Positions 55,331 to 63,854 of a DNA stretch of 64,000 nucleotides are shown in pieces. The stretch spans positions 18,932 through 82,931 of the forward strand of contig NZ_NXLL01000006.1 in the NCBI RefSeq assembly GCF_003364115.1. Reading direction: 5' to 3'. The stretch is from Helicobacter sp. MIT 00-7814 (GTDB taxonomy: Bacteria > Campylobacterota > Campylobacteria > Campylobacterales > Helicobacteraceae). The notes below the pieces were generated by a model that did no database searches, was not told the origin of the DNA, and worked only from the letters and a program-made list of their open reading frames with translations. Numbering within the stretch: position 1 is the first letter of the stretch; each line of letters begins with the position of its first letter. The position numbers and the translations under genes are program-made.

Positions 55331-55649
55331 GCTCCTTTGTGTTTTCTTAAAATCCTGCGCGCAATTATTGCGTTTTTGCGCTTAATATTTGGCTAAATGC
55401 GGCGAGGCAAAGTGGAATTTAAATTTTTACCTAACGCAACAAGAATGCAAAAAGCCTAATCAACCAAAAAGGAATAAAATCTAAGAAATGTTACCATTAT
55501 ATACATTTTTTAGCGCTCATTTAAGGCGATGTAAATTTTTTAGCAGGCTTATAGCTTTTATAATTTAGTATTAGAATCTTAGTTTAAAGCTTTATTGTTA
55601 GAGAGGATTTATCGGGATAGAAGTTGATATTTTAGCTTAAAGGCAAGCG
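55331..55649. promoter_or_regulatory. Divergent intergenic region with -10 for the secretion-like cluster
   Basis: This 319-base AT-rich gap separates plsY from the L-like gene. TATAAT at 55559-55564 (+) is the best promoter element, giving an untranslated leader of roughly 80 bases before the ATG at 55650. AAAGGC precedes that start. I see no RNA gene or other open frame of note in the gap. Confidence 0.45.
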
Positions 55650-56936
55650 ATGGCGCGTGTTTTGCATATCCTTTACCAACACACACAATATGAGCAAAAG
55701 ATAGAGAATCTGCCACGAAAATATAAAAATATCGCTATCGCAAGTTTCACGGATTTAGTGCGCCTGCGCCTTGAAATGCCACTTCCTCAAAATTCCTCTT
55801 TGCAAGACTTTTTAGATTCTCAAAATTTAAATTCCACACTTTGCAACACGCTTTTCACAGAAGCAAGAAAAAAGGGCTTGTTGCACGCAAATTGTGAATA
55901 CAAGCTTTATTTTTCCCTGCACCAGCACCTTTATGATGAGAATCTCTATGAATGCGAGGCGTATTTTTTGCCCGCGTTTTTGAGCAAGGATTCTCAAAAA
56001 TTTGAAGTTGTGAGCGCGGACATTGTGCTTTTGGGTGAAATTTTGCAAAATGGATTTGTGTATGTGGGCGCGTTTGGGATTTTATGCGTGGTGCAAAATG
56101 GCAAACTTTTAAGCACACAAGAATGTGAGCAAAGCGAGGCGAAGCAAAAATATGAGGCGCTCAAACAGCTTTTTGGCGAGGCAGAATTTTACGAGCTAGA
56201 TTCTCTGCAAGAGCTTATTTTGCCTTTTTGTGTGGAAAAGCTTTGTGCCAAAGCACCTTGCAACCTCTCTTTTAGCATTATTAGCGAATTGAGAGAATAT
56301 CTTTGTAGGCTTAAAAACACACATTATTTTTTGTGCTCAAAATTTGGAATCTTTGCTCCAGCAGAATTTGCACTTGCACGCAAAAGCCTTGTGGCACTTT
56401 GCTTTGGTGTGTGCGCTATATATCCACTTATGCTTTTCTTTGCGCTAAATTCTTTGCAAAATGACATCAACTCCTTGCAAAATGAAAATCTCTTTGCGCG
56501 CACAAATGATTCTGCCCTTAATTCCACCTTGCAAGAACTGCAAAGCGCGCTTAATACGACGCTACAGCAAAATAAAGAGCTTGCTTACAAAAGCGCATTT
56601 ATCCCAAATCTTTTCGCGCCACATTTAGAATCCATCACGCATGATATTTTTGAGCATTTGCAAAAACAAGGCGTGTGGATTGATACCTTTAGCATCGCAA
56701 GGGGCGAAAAAATGCTCGCGCTCAAAATGCAAGCAAATGCAAAAGCCCACACAGACATCACAAAACTGCTAAAATCCCTCTCCTCCGCGCATACTCAAGC
56801 CACGCTCTCGCGCATAGATTACAAAGACACTATCGCAAATGCTGAAATTTTGCTTCTTTTGCAAAAAGATTTTAACGCGGAATCTAGCGCGCTAGATTCT
56901 CAAAATAAATCCCACCCAGCGCGCACAACGCCATGA
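55650..56936 (+). CDS. GspL/PilN-like platform protein
   Basis: Protein of 428 residues with no strong sequence signature I can name. It has about 245 cytoplasmic residues, one membrane helix (about 247-267, LVALCFGVCAIYPLMLFFAL), a short coiled coil, and a periplasmic domain of about 150 residues. This is the architecture of GspL, the cytoplasmic-periplasmic linker of type II secretion, and the next genes are M-, C/P-, D-, E- and F-like. The call rests on topology and position. It overlaps the next gene by four bases. Confidence 0.55.
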   Translation: MARVLHILYQHTQYEQKIENLPRKYKNIAIASFTDLVRLRLEMPLPQNSSLQDFLDSQNLNSTLCNTLFTEARKKGLLHANCEYKLYFSLHQHLYDENLYECEAYFLPAFLSKDSQKFEVVSADIVLLGEILQNGFVYVGAFGILCVVQNGKLLSTQECEQSEAKQKYEALKQLFGEAEFYELDSLQELILPFCVEKLCAKAPCNLSFSIISELREYLCRLKNTHYFLCSKFGIFAPAEFALARKSLVALCFGVCAIYPLMLFFALNSLQNDINSLQNENLFARTNDSALNSTLQELQSALNTTLQQNKELAYKSAFIPNLFAPHLESITHDIFEHLQKQGVWIDTFSIARGEKMLALKMQANAKAHTDITKLLKSLSSAHTQATLSRIDYKDTIANAEILLLLQKDFNAESSALDSQNKSHPARTTP

Positions 56937-57472
56937 AACTCTCCCAAAAGCTCCAACCACGCGAAAAACTCCTGCTTTTTATCTGCCTTATATTTATTAC
57001 ATTTTTCCTAAGCTTTTCATTTGTTATCAATCCCTTGCGCGCGCAATTGCGGGATTCTCAAATGCTTCATCACCAACTTTTGCAAGATACAAAAGATGGG
57101 CTTGATTTTGAACTTTCCCAAAGCGCAAATCTTAGCGCCACGCAAGAAAATCTTAATAACCTCATCTCTGCAAACGCCATCTTGCACGCGCTTATGTCTC
57201 AAATCGCACATGTTGGGATTTTTGAAAATCTAGATTCTGTTTTGGTTTTTATGCAGGATTTGCAGATTTATGAGATTAAGCTTAGCGATGATGGTTTGCA
57301 TATTATCACACTTAGAGGCAGTGGGGAATTTGCGCGTGTTATGGAGTTTATCAATAAGCTAGAATCTCTACGCCCGCAATTTATAAGCTTAGATTTTTTG
57401 CATTTAGAATCCGCAGACGAAGGGAATATCACCTTTGAAACCCTACTTCAAGATATGCGGTTACCACAATGA
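56933..57472 (+). CDS. GspM/PilO-like platform protein
   Basis: Protein of 179 residues with one N-terminal membrane helix (about 13-33, LLLFICLIFITFFLSFSFVI) then a periplasmic coiled coil and a small alpha-beta domain ending HLESADEGNITFETLLQDM. Size and topology match GspM or PilO. It overlaps both neighbours by four bases (ATGA), showing tight coupling with the L-like and C/P-like genes. Confidence 0.6.
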   Translation: MKLSQKLQPREKLLLFICLIFITFFLSFSFVINPLRAQLRDSQMLHHQLLQDTKDGLDFELSQSANLSATQENLNNLISANAILHALMSQIAHVGIFENLDSVLVFMQDLQIYEIKLSDDGLHIITLRGSGEFARVMEFINKLESLRPQFISLDFLHLESADEGNITFETLLQDMRLPQ

Positions 57473-57861
57473 AACTTCCACAAATCGCGCTTTTTACATT
57501 ACTTTGCCTAGCAAATGCACAAATCCCATGCGATATAAATTGCGCGCAAGCAAGGCAAGAGCTTTTAAAAAATTTCTCCCAAAAATCTAGCCCCACGCAA
57601 CATATTCACAATGCCCCTCACAACCCCCTTTATAATCCTTTTATGCCACCACCATCGTCACTTCAGCCATCTCCAAAGCCACAGAGCAAAAAGCTAGATC
57701 CTTTGCATTTAGAAGCCATTATCAACAAAAAGGCGCTTATCAATGGAATCTGGTATGAAATAGGCGCACACAAGGACTTCACACTGCTTGAAATCACGCA
57801 AGATTCTATCTTACTAAAAAGAGGCAAGAAAACTCAAAGGCTGTATTTGCGAGATTCTTAA
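57469..57861 (+). CDS. GspC/PilP-like periplasmic protein
   Basis: Protein of 130 residues with a signal peptide (FTLLCLANAQIP), a Pro-rich linker (about residues 50-75), and a C-terminal domain LHLEAIINKKALINGIWYEI...DSILLKRGKKTQRLYL. This resembles the HR/PilP beta domain that contacts the secretin. Two Cys in CDINCAQ follow the signal. It is 25 bases upstream of the secretin gene. Confidence 0.6.
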   Translation: MKLPQIALFTLLCLANAQIPCDINCAQARQELLKNFSQKSSPTQHIHNAPHNPLYNPFMPPPSSLQPSPKPQSKKLDPLHLEAIINKKALINGIWYEIGAHKDFTLLEITQDSILLKRGKKTQRLYLRDS

Positions 57862-57886
57862 ATTCCACAAACTTAAAGGAGGGGAA

Positions 57887-59536
57887 ATGCCAAAAAATAA
57901 GCTTAGAAACAAGACTAAAGGCAAGAAATTTTTAGGGTGCATTTTAGCGCAGGCGCTATTCTTTTGCCCACCTCTTTTTGCTTGTGAAAATATCACGCTT
58001 AATGCCTACGCGCTTCCCTCGCAGATCCTTGAAGAAATCGCGCGGGAATGCAATGTAAGCCTTGTGTATTTGCAAGATTCTAAAAAGCATTTGGATTCTA
58101 AAAAACTGCAAATCCGACTACTTCAAGCACCTTTGCAAAATGCGCTAGAAGTGGTGTTTGCGCAAAGTGATTTGCATTATGATTTAAAAGAAAATATTTT
58201 ATACATCTCTACTTTGCAAACAAAAACCTTTAGTATCAACTACATTTCCACCGCGCGCGTGGGTTCAAGCAATACAGATGTGTTTTTCTCGCAGGATTCT
58301 CAAAATTCCCTTATGTCGTATCAAAATCTCCACACCACAGGAATGGGCGCATTTGGCTGGGAGGATAACTCGCAAGCGCATAAAATGGCGCTCAACAAAG
58401 CCGCAAGCCACACGCTAGGCAATGGCAAAAGTGGGACAAAAATTTATTCAATCGATGAGATGGATTTTTGGGGCGAGTTGGAAAATGAAATTTATAATAT
58501 CGCCTACCGCCCGGGCGATTGGTATTTGCCAGATTCCAAAAACGCCAAAGATTCTAAGCGCAAGGATATTATCATCAACAAAGGTGCGGGGCTGCTCACA
58601 ATCACAGGGAGCAAAAATCAAATCGAGCGTGTGGAGCGCTATCTTGAGGCGCTAAAGCAAAAAATCCATTCTCAAGTGCTTATTGATGTGAATATTTTTA
58701 ATATCGAGCATAGCGATGTGCAGACAAATGGCGTGGATTGGGAGCAGTTTTTTGGGCTTTTTAGCTTTGCGACTGCGCCACTTGGCAATGAAAATGCAAG
58801 CTCTTTAAATCTAGGAAGCGCGGGGAATTCCTATGGTATCAATGTCTTTTCGCAAGGCGTGAGTATTGAGCGCATTGTGGAATTTTTACAAACTTATGGC
58901 AAGGTGGAATCACTCTCAAACCCGCGCGTGCTAACACTCAATAATCAGCCAGCAATTATAAGTGTAGGCTCAGTCCTGCGCTATCAGCAAAGCACGACTT
59001 TTCAGACCACCACGCAAGGCACTTCGATACAAAATGCTTCGGAATCTTTCCCTTCGGTTTTTGCGGGGATTTTGCTTGATGTTACGCCCAGCATTGAAAA
59101 TAACCGCGTGATTTTAAAGATAAATCCCTCCATCACCAAAACCAAAGATAACGCTGTGGAAAACCAAACTACTGCGCTTTCCTCCCCGCCAAATCTTTCC
59201 ACAAAGCAGCTCTCTTCTCTCGTCGCGCTAGAAAATGGGCAAAAAATTGTTTTGGGAGGTTTGATTGACAAAACTCAAATCAAGCAAACCAAAAAACTGC
59301 CAATCCTAGGCGATATCCCGCTTCTAAAATACCTCTTTAGCTACAACAAAAATACCCAGCTCACCAAAGAAATGGTGATTATCATCACGCCAAATATCAT
59401 AAATCCTACAGATTCTACGCAATCTCTCAATGCAAATCCCGCCCAAAGCGCGCTTTTTGAGAAAGCTCAAGATTCTATGCAAAGCGCTTTAGCGGAATTT
59501 GATGAGGATATGACTGAAATTGACTTTATGCAGTGA
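57887..59536 (+). CDS. Secretin (GspD/PilQ/CtsD type)
   Basis: Outer membrane secretin of 549 residues. A signal segment ends near PPLFAC (possible lipid attachment). An STN domain follows (VSLVYLQDSKKHLDSKKLQI, ALEVVFAQSDLHYDLKENIL), then an N1-type domain (GAGLLTITGSKNQIERVERY) and the C-terminal secretin pore domain with SNPRVLTLNNQPAIISVG and KKLPILGDIPLLKYLF, TLTKEMVIIITP-like end. The strong GGAGGGG site precedes the ATG. Serves as the outer gate of a type II secretion or transformation machine. Confidence 0.88.
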   Translation: MPKNKLRNKTKGKKFLGCILAQALFFCPPLFACENITLNAYALPSQILEEIARECNVSLVYLQDSKKHLDSKKLQIRLLQAPLQNALEVVFAQSDLHYDLKENILYISTLQTKTFSINYISTARVGSSNTDVFFSQDSQNSLMSYQNLHTTGMGAFGWEDNSQAHKMALNKAASHTLGNGKSGTKIYSIDEMDFWGELENEIYNIAYRPGDWYLPDSKNAKDSKRKDIIINKGAGLLTITGSKNQIERVERYLEALKQKIHSQVLIDVNIFNIEHSDVQTNGVDWEQFFGLFSFATAPLGNENASSLNLGSAGNSYGINVFSQGVSIERIVEFLQTYGKVESLSNPRVLTLNNQPAIISVGSVLRYQQSTTFQTTTQGTSIQNASESFPSVFAGILLDVTPSIENNRVILKINPSITKTKDNAVENQTTALSSPPNLSTKQLSSLVALENGQKIVLGGLIDKTQIKQTKKLPILGDIPLLKYLFSYNKNTQLTKEMVIIITPNIINPTDSTQSLNANPAQSALFEKAQDSMQSALAEFDEDMTEIDFMQ

Positions 59537-59576
59537 ATCTAGGATTTTAAAAAGTAAAAGGCAAAAAGGAGGGGAG

Positions 59577-61016
59577 ATGGAGTTTAAAAAACACGCGCTT
59601 TGTGCGCTAGAGATAGCTTTTATGCAAAAATTCCACTGCTTTTGCCTTGCGCTGAATGAAAAAAATGAAGCGCTCATCGCCATTGACAAAGCCCATAAGG
59701 ATTCTGCAGATTCCCATGTGCGCGCCTTTTCTTTAGAAAAAAGATTTGCAAAAGTGGCGTATAAAAATTTGAGTGATTTTGAAGTGCATTTCACGCATGC
59801 GCTTAAAATGGCGCGATTTTTTGAATTATGCGAAAATCTCGCTAAAAAACTTACCTTATTGCAAAGCCACGCCACGCAAAATGCTACAAAAGATTCCCAA
59901 GAAGTTTGCGCGCTTTTAGATTTTATTTTGCAAACTTGCATTGAGGAAAAAAGTAGCGATATACATTTTGAACAAAACGCTTCAAATGCCCTTATACGCG
60001 CGCGCTGTGATGGAATCTTGCATAAAGTTTTTAGCCTAGAATCTATACTTTTTAATGCTCTCTCTGCACGCCTAAAGCTTGAATGCGCCCTTGATATGAC
60101 ACAAAAGCGCAAAGCCCTTGATGGGCGCTTTTCGAAAAATTTTTCTGGCAAAGAATATGACTTTCGGCTTTCCTCTATTCCGACTTTACAAGGCGAATCG
60201 CTCGTGCTTAGGATTTTGGAGCAAAATCTTCAAATCACAAGCCTTGAAAGTCTGGGATTTTGTGAAAATGCCCTGCAACTTATCACGCCAAGCCTTAGTA
60301 AAAATAGCGGTGTGATTTTGCTCGTGGGACCTACAGGGTGCGGGAAAAGCACCACTTTGCACGCAATGCTAGAATCCTTAAAAAGTGAGAGCAAAAAAAT
60401 TATCACCATCGAAGATCCGATCGAATATCAGCTGGATTTTTCCACGCAAGTTTTGCTTAATCGCGATTATAATTTTGGCTTCAAAGATGCCTTGCGCGCG
60501 TGCTTGCGTCAAGATCCCGATGTGATGATGATAGGTGAAATCCGCGATGAGCAAACGCTTGAGCTTGCCCTGCAAGCAGCACTCACCGGGCATTTGGTGC
60601 TAGCGACTTTGCATGCAAACGACACGCGCGGCGCGATGAAGAGAATCTTAGGACTCGGGGGCAAAATGGAGGTTTTAGATTCCGCGCTTTCACTCATTAT
60701 CGCCCAGCGCCTCGTGCGTAAGCTTTGCGCGCATTGCAAAGAGGAGGTCTCAAGCGCATTTTATGAATCTAGCGCGCTGTATGCGGAGTTTGTGGCGCGT
60801 TTGGGGATTAAAAAAATGCACCGCCAAAAGGGTTGCGCGTATTGCAAGAATCTAGGATTTGCAGGGCGCACGATACTTTATGAGATTTTGCCCCACGCGC
60901 CTAGCTATGAGATGAAAGAGTGCGCGGGAACGATTTTTGACAAAGAGCGCTCGATGAAAAGGCTGCTGCAAGAGGGCGTTTCAAGCGTTGAAGAGCTTTA
61001 TCGCATTTGGGGGTAG
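59577..61016 (+). CDS. Type II/IV secretion ATPase (GspE/PilB/CtsE type)
   Basis: Assembly ATPase of 479 residues. Walker A VGPTGCGKSTTLHAMLESL, Asp-box IEDPIEYQLD, Walker B region QDPDVMMIGEIRDEQTLELA, and His-box ALTGHLVLATLHANDT are intact, followed by a four-Cys zinc motif (CAHC...CAYC). The N-terminal region is shorter than in GspE. The ATG at 59577 follows AAGGAGGGG; the longer frame that starts near 59520 would overlap the secretin gene end and lacks a ribosome site. Confidence 0.92.
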   Translation: MEFKKHALCALEIAFMQKFHCFCLALNEKNEALIAIDKAHKDSADSHVRAFSLEKRFAKVAYKNLSDFEVHFTHALKMARFFELCENLAKKLTLLQSHATQNATKDSQEVCALLDFILQTCIEEKSSDIHFEQNASNALIRARCDGILHKVFSLESILFNALSARLKLECALDMTQKRKALDGRFSKNFSGKEYDFRLSSIPTLQGESLVLRILEQNLQITSLESLGFCENALQLITPSLSKNSGVILLVGPTGCGKSTTLHAMLESLKSESKKIITIEDPIEYQLDFSTQVLLNRDYNFGFKDALRACLRQDPDVMMIGEIRDEQTLELALQAALTGHLVLATLHANDTRGAMKRILGLGGKMEVLDSALSLIIAQRLVRKLCAHCKEEVSSAFYESSALYAEFVARLGIKKMHRQKGCAYCKNLGFAGRTILYEILPHAPSYEMKECAGTIFDKERSMKRLLQEGVSSVEELYRIWG

Positions 61017-61019
61017 GAT

Positions 61020-62102
61020 ATGCAGGATTTTTTTTCGCACTTTAAAACGCGCATTTTTTCCTTGCAAAAAGCCTCAAACAAGGAGCTTAGCGCGCTGTTT
61101 TATCAAATGGCTTTGATGCTAGATTCTGGTGTGGATTTGATGGAGTGTATGCGCGCATTGCAAGTGCAAAGTCCGCGCTTAAAAGTGGCTATGAAAGATA
61201 TTTGCGAACGCCTACAAGATGGGCTAAGCCTTGAGATGGCATTTGCGCGCCATAGGGAAATATTTGGGAATCTTGCCTGCGTGAGTTTAGGACTGGGTGA
61301 AAAAAGTGGCGATTTGCAAGCCATCGCTTCAATGCTCGCACTTGAATTTAGCGCAAAAGCCGAGCTTAATGCCAAAACTAAAAAAGCGCTTTTATATCCA
61401 TCTGTGCTTCTTTTTTCGCTCATCGGGGCATTTGTGGCGATTATTTATTTTGTAATGCCACCATTTTTGGAGCTTTTTAATGAGCTGCGCGTGGAACTGC
61501 CAATTTATACAAAGATTCTCATTTGGGTAGCAAATTTTATTGAATCTTTTGGGCTTATAAGCTCGATTTTTGCGCTGGGCGCGATTTTTACCCTTCGTGT
61601 AGCGTATGAAAAAACCACGCACATAAAAGAACATATTGACGCGCTTCTTTTGCGCTTGCCACTTTTTGGGAAGCTCATCGCGCTCAAAGAATCTTATAAT
61701 TTTTGCTTTGGGCTTTCTTGTATGTTGCAAGGTGCGCTAAGTCTAGGGCAGTCGTTGCGCCCAAGCATTGAATGCGTGCAAAATAGCGCGCTTAAAAAAC
61801 GCTATGAAAAACTGCTTCCTTTGCTCGAGCTGTCTCAGCCTCTAAATAGCGCGCTGGCAAATCTAGGGCTTTTAGATTCCCTTTCACTCGCGCTTCTTAA
61901 TGTTGGCGAGAAAAGCGGGCGTTTGGGTGAGATTCTTTTCAAAATCGCGCAAAACAAAAAGCGCGAATACGAGGAAAAAGTCGATATCCTCCTGCACCTG
62001 CTTGAGCCACTTTTGAGCTTGCTAATGGGCGGAATGATTTTGCTTTTGGCTTTAGGGATCTTTGTGCCTATGTGGGATATGAGCGCAAGCGCACTTGCAT
62101 AA
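61020..62102 (+). CDS. Type II secretion inner membrane protein (GspF/PilC/CtsF type)
   Basis: Platform protein of 360 residues with two homologous halves: ELSALFYQMALMLDSGVDLMEC and YNFCFGLSCMLQGALSLGQS each start a T2SSF domain, and three membrane segments lie near 125-148, 172-192 and 325-352. LGLGEKSGDLQAIASML and LNVGEKSGRLGEILFKIA are the repeated GExSG motifs of the family. It starts 3 bases after the ATPase gene and ends the cluster. Confidence 0.92.
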   Translation: MQDFFSHFKTRIFSLQKASNKELSALFYQMALMLDSGVDLMECMRALQVQSPRLKVAMKDICERLQDGLSLEMAFARHREIFGNLACVSLGLGEKSGDLQAIASMLALEFSAKAELNAKTKKALLYPSVLLFSLIGAFVAIIYFVMPPFLELFNELRVELPIYTKILIWVANFIESFGLISSIFALGAIFTLRVAYEKTTHIKEHIDALLLRLPLFGKLIALKESYNFCFGLSCMLQGALSLGQSLRPSIECVQNSALKKRYEKLLPLLELSQPLNSALANLGLLDSLSLALLNVGEKSGRLGEILFKIAQNKKREYEEKVDILLHLLEPLLSLLMGGMILLLALGIFVPMWDMSASALA

Positions 62103-62157
62103 GGGGAAAAATCTGCTAAAATGGCGGACTAATTTTCACAAAAACAAGGAGTATTCT

Positions 62158-63026
62158 ATGAATCAAAAGCTTGCCAATATGTTAAAAGACTTAGGTTTTC
62201 GCTTAATAAAGCCTTCAATGTCTAATAAAGAGTTAGAATCTGACCGCGCTATGTATGAGCGTCTCAATACCGATACGCGCTTTAAGCTCGGCAAAAAATA
62301 TGACTATATTTGTCGCTTTGATAAATACGCGCCAAACGGACAACTAGACAATCAATACTTTATCCAAGATATTTGGGGTGCGCGCAAGGTGTTTGAAAAT
62401 ATGCCAAGCGTGCATTATGATGTGGGCTCGTATGTGGCGGGATTTATCGCGCATTTGCTGGGGATGAAGCAAAAAATCGTGCTTATTGATGTCCGCAAGA
62501 TGAACAACGACTTTGATACAAAATTCCTCAAAGAGCCTAGAATTCTAAATGGGGGGGGGGGCAAAATAGCAGAGATATTCAAGGCGGGATTGAATACATT
62601 TGCGCCGATGCGACAAATCTCGAAAATATCGCTGATGAAAGCGTGGAATCGCTCTCAGCCCTTTGCAGTGTGGAGCATTTTGGCTTAGGGCGTTATGGCG
62701 ATCCTATCAATCCAAACGCGTGGGAACAGGCGCTCAAAAGCTTTCAGCGCGTGTTGAAAAAAGGCGGGAGGCTGTATTTTAGCGTGCCAGTGGGGCAAGT
62801 AAGTAAGGTGTGCTTTAACGCGCATCGTGTGTTTCACCCAGATCTTATCATCCAAACGCTAGATTCTATGCAGCTTTTGGAGTTTGGCTATATCGATGGT
62901 TTTGATGTGAAAAATGTCATGCGCTATGAATCTGGTGAGCTTAAAATCGATAAAAACGCGCTAGATTCTATCCCGGAGCATCGAAATAACGGCACGACCG
63001 GGCTTTTTGAATTTGTGAAAATTTAG
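62158..63026 (+). pseudogene. DUF268 protein, frame broken at a G11 tract (probable phase-OFF allele)
   Basis: The first part (62158-62688 as read) encodes DUF268-type sequence up to the G tract, including YDVGSYVAGFIAHLLGMKQ and VLIDVRKM. After the tract the family sequence continues in another frame: GIEYICADATNLENIADESV, ALCSVEHFGLGRYGDPI, LKKGGRLYFSVPVGQ and CFNAHRVFHPDLII, ending at 63026. G12 or G9 would join both into one protein of about 289 residues; G11 yields a truncated product ending at 62688. DUF268 proteins have a SAM-methyltransferase-like fold of unknown function. AAGGAG precedes the ATG. Confidence 0.82.
62551..62561 (+). repeat. G11 homopolymer tract (contingency locus)
   Basis: Eleven consecutive G inside the DUF268 gene. 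Poly-G tracts of this length are the usual phase-variation switches of Campylobacter and Helicobacter. It is the only G or C run of this length in the window. Confidence 0.9.
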
Positions 63027-63038
63027 GAGTTTTTCAAT

Positions 63039-63854
63039 TTGCAAGATATTTTAAAAGACATCACGCTTACAAACGGCTATGATTTGTTTAAGATTCTTAA
63101 AACGCATTTTTATGTCGGCGATGAAAACAGCTGGTGGTGGCCGAGCCTGCGCTCGCTTGAAGTAAAAAATGGCATAGAGCTAAAAGGCGCTCGAGACTGC
63201 AAAACCCCAAGCCTTGAGCATTGCATTGCAAGCTTTTTGGGGCAAAATACAAAGTATGAAAACGCATACAGCGCGCAACTTGCGCTTTATGAGTATTTTT
63301 ATAAAATCATTGCGCGCGATGCCTCTACGCCTGATATGGCGCAGTTTTCGCAGTGTCAGTATCCGCATTTAGCCTATATTTCGCAAGAAGTTTTTGCTGA
63401 TAGGATTTTAGAGATTCTTATTGATACACCGCTTGATATGCTGGCGCAATATATCCACAAGGCAGGCTTTCACAATCAAAAAGCGCAGAGAATCTCGCTC
63501 TTTGCGCGTAATCTTATCGCGGATTTTGGGGACTTTGCAACCTTCAGCGCGCAGGTAGAGAAAGAGTGGCTACTTGCCCAAAAAGGCATAGGGCAGGAGA
63601 GCACCTCTAGTATCCTAAACTACGCGCTTAAACGCGAGGAAATGGTTGTGGATTCCTACACGCAAAGGCTTTTGGGATTGCTTGGTTTTGAGTTTTACGA
63701 TTATGAAGAGTTGCAAAGCTTTGTGGCAAGCGGTATGGAGCGCGCGATAGAATCTTATGACTTTGATATTTCTCTAGCGCAGGTTTTCGCGCGATTTCAT
63801 GGCAAAATCGTGGAATTTAGCAAGGCAAATAAGCTCAAACCGCGAGTGTTTTAA
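63039..63854 (+). CDS. magIII: 3-methyladenine DNA glycosylase, MagIII-like
   Basis: Endonuclease III-superfamily glycosylase of 271 residues. The helix-hairpin-helix LLAQKGIGQESTSSILNYAL is followed by Asp205 in EEMVVDSYTQRLLGLLG; no Lys of the bifunctional enzymes stands at the K position, and no C-terminal four-Cys iron-sulfur motif is present, both fitting MagIII of H. pylori. The aromatic WWWPS near the N-terminus belongs to the substrate pocket. The start is TTG at 63039 with GGAG upstream. It is longer than I recall for H. pylori MagIII. Confidence 0.82.
   Translation: MQDILKDITLTNGYDLFKILKTHFYVGDENSWWWPSLRSLEVKNGIELKGARDCKTPSLEHCIASFLGQNTKYENAYSAQLALYEYFYKIIARDASTPDMAQFSQCQYPHLAYISQEVFADRILEILIDTPLDMLAQYIHKAGFHNQKAQRISLFARNLIADFGDFATFSAQVEKEWLLAQKGIGQESTSSILNYALKREEMVVDSYTQRLLGLLGFEFYDYEELQSFVASGMERAIESYDFDISLAQVFARFHGKIVEFSKANKLKPRVF

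Noticed and set aside
62643..63026. The second half of the DUF268 gene as an independent small CDS
   Set aside because: The family sequence continues upstream of its ATG to the G tract in the same frame, so it is the 3' part of one broken gene.
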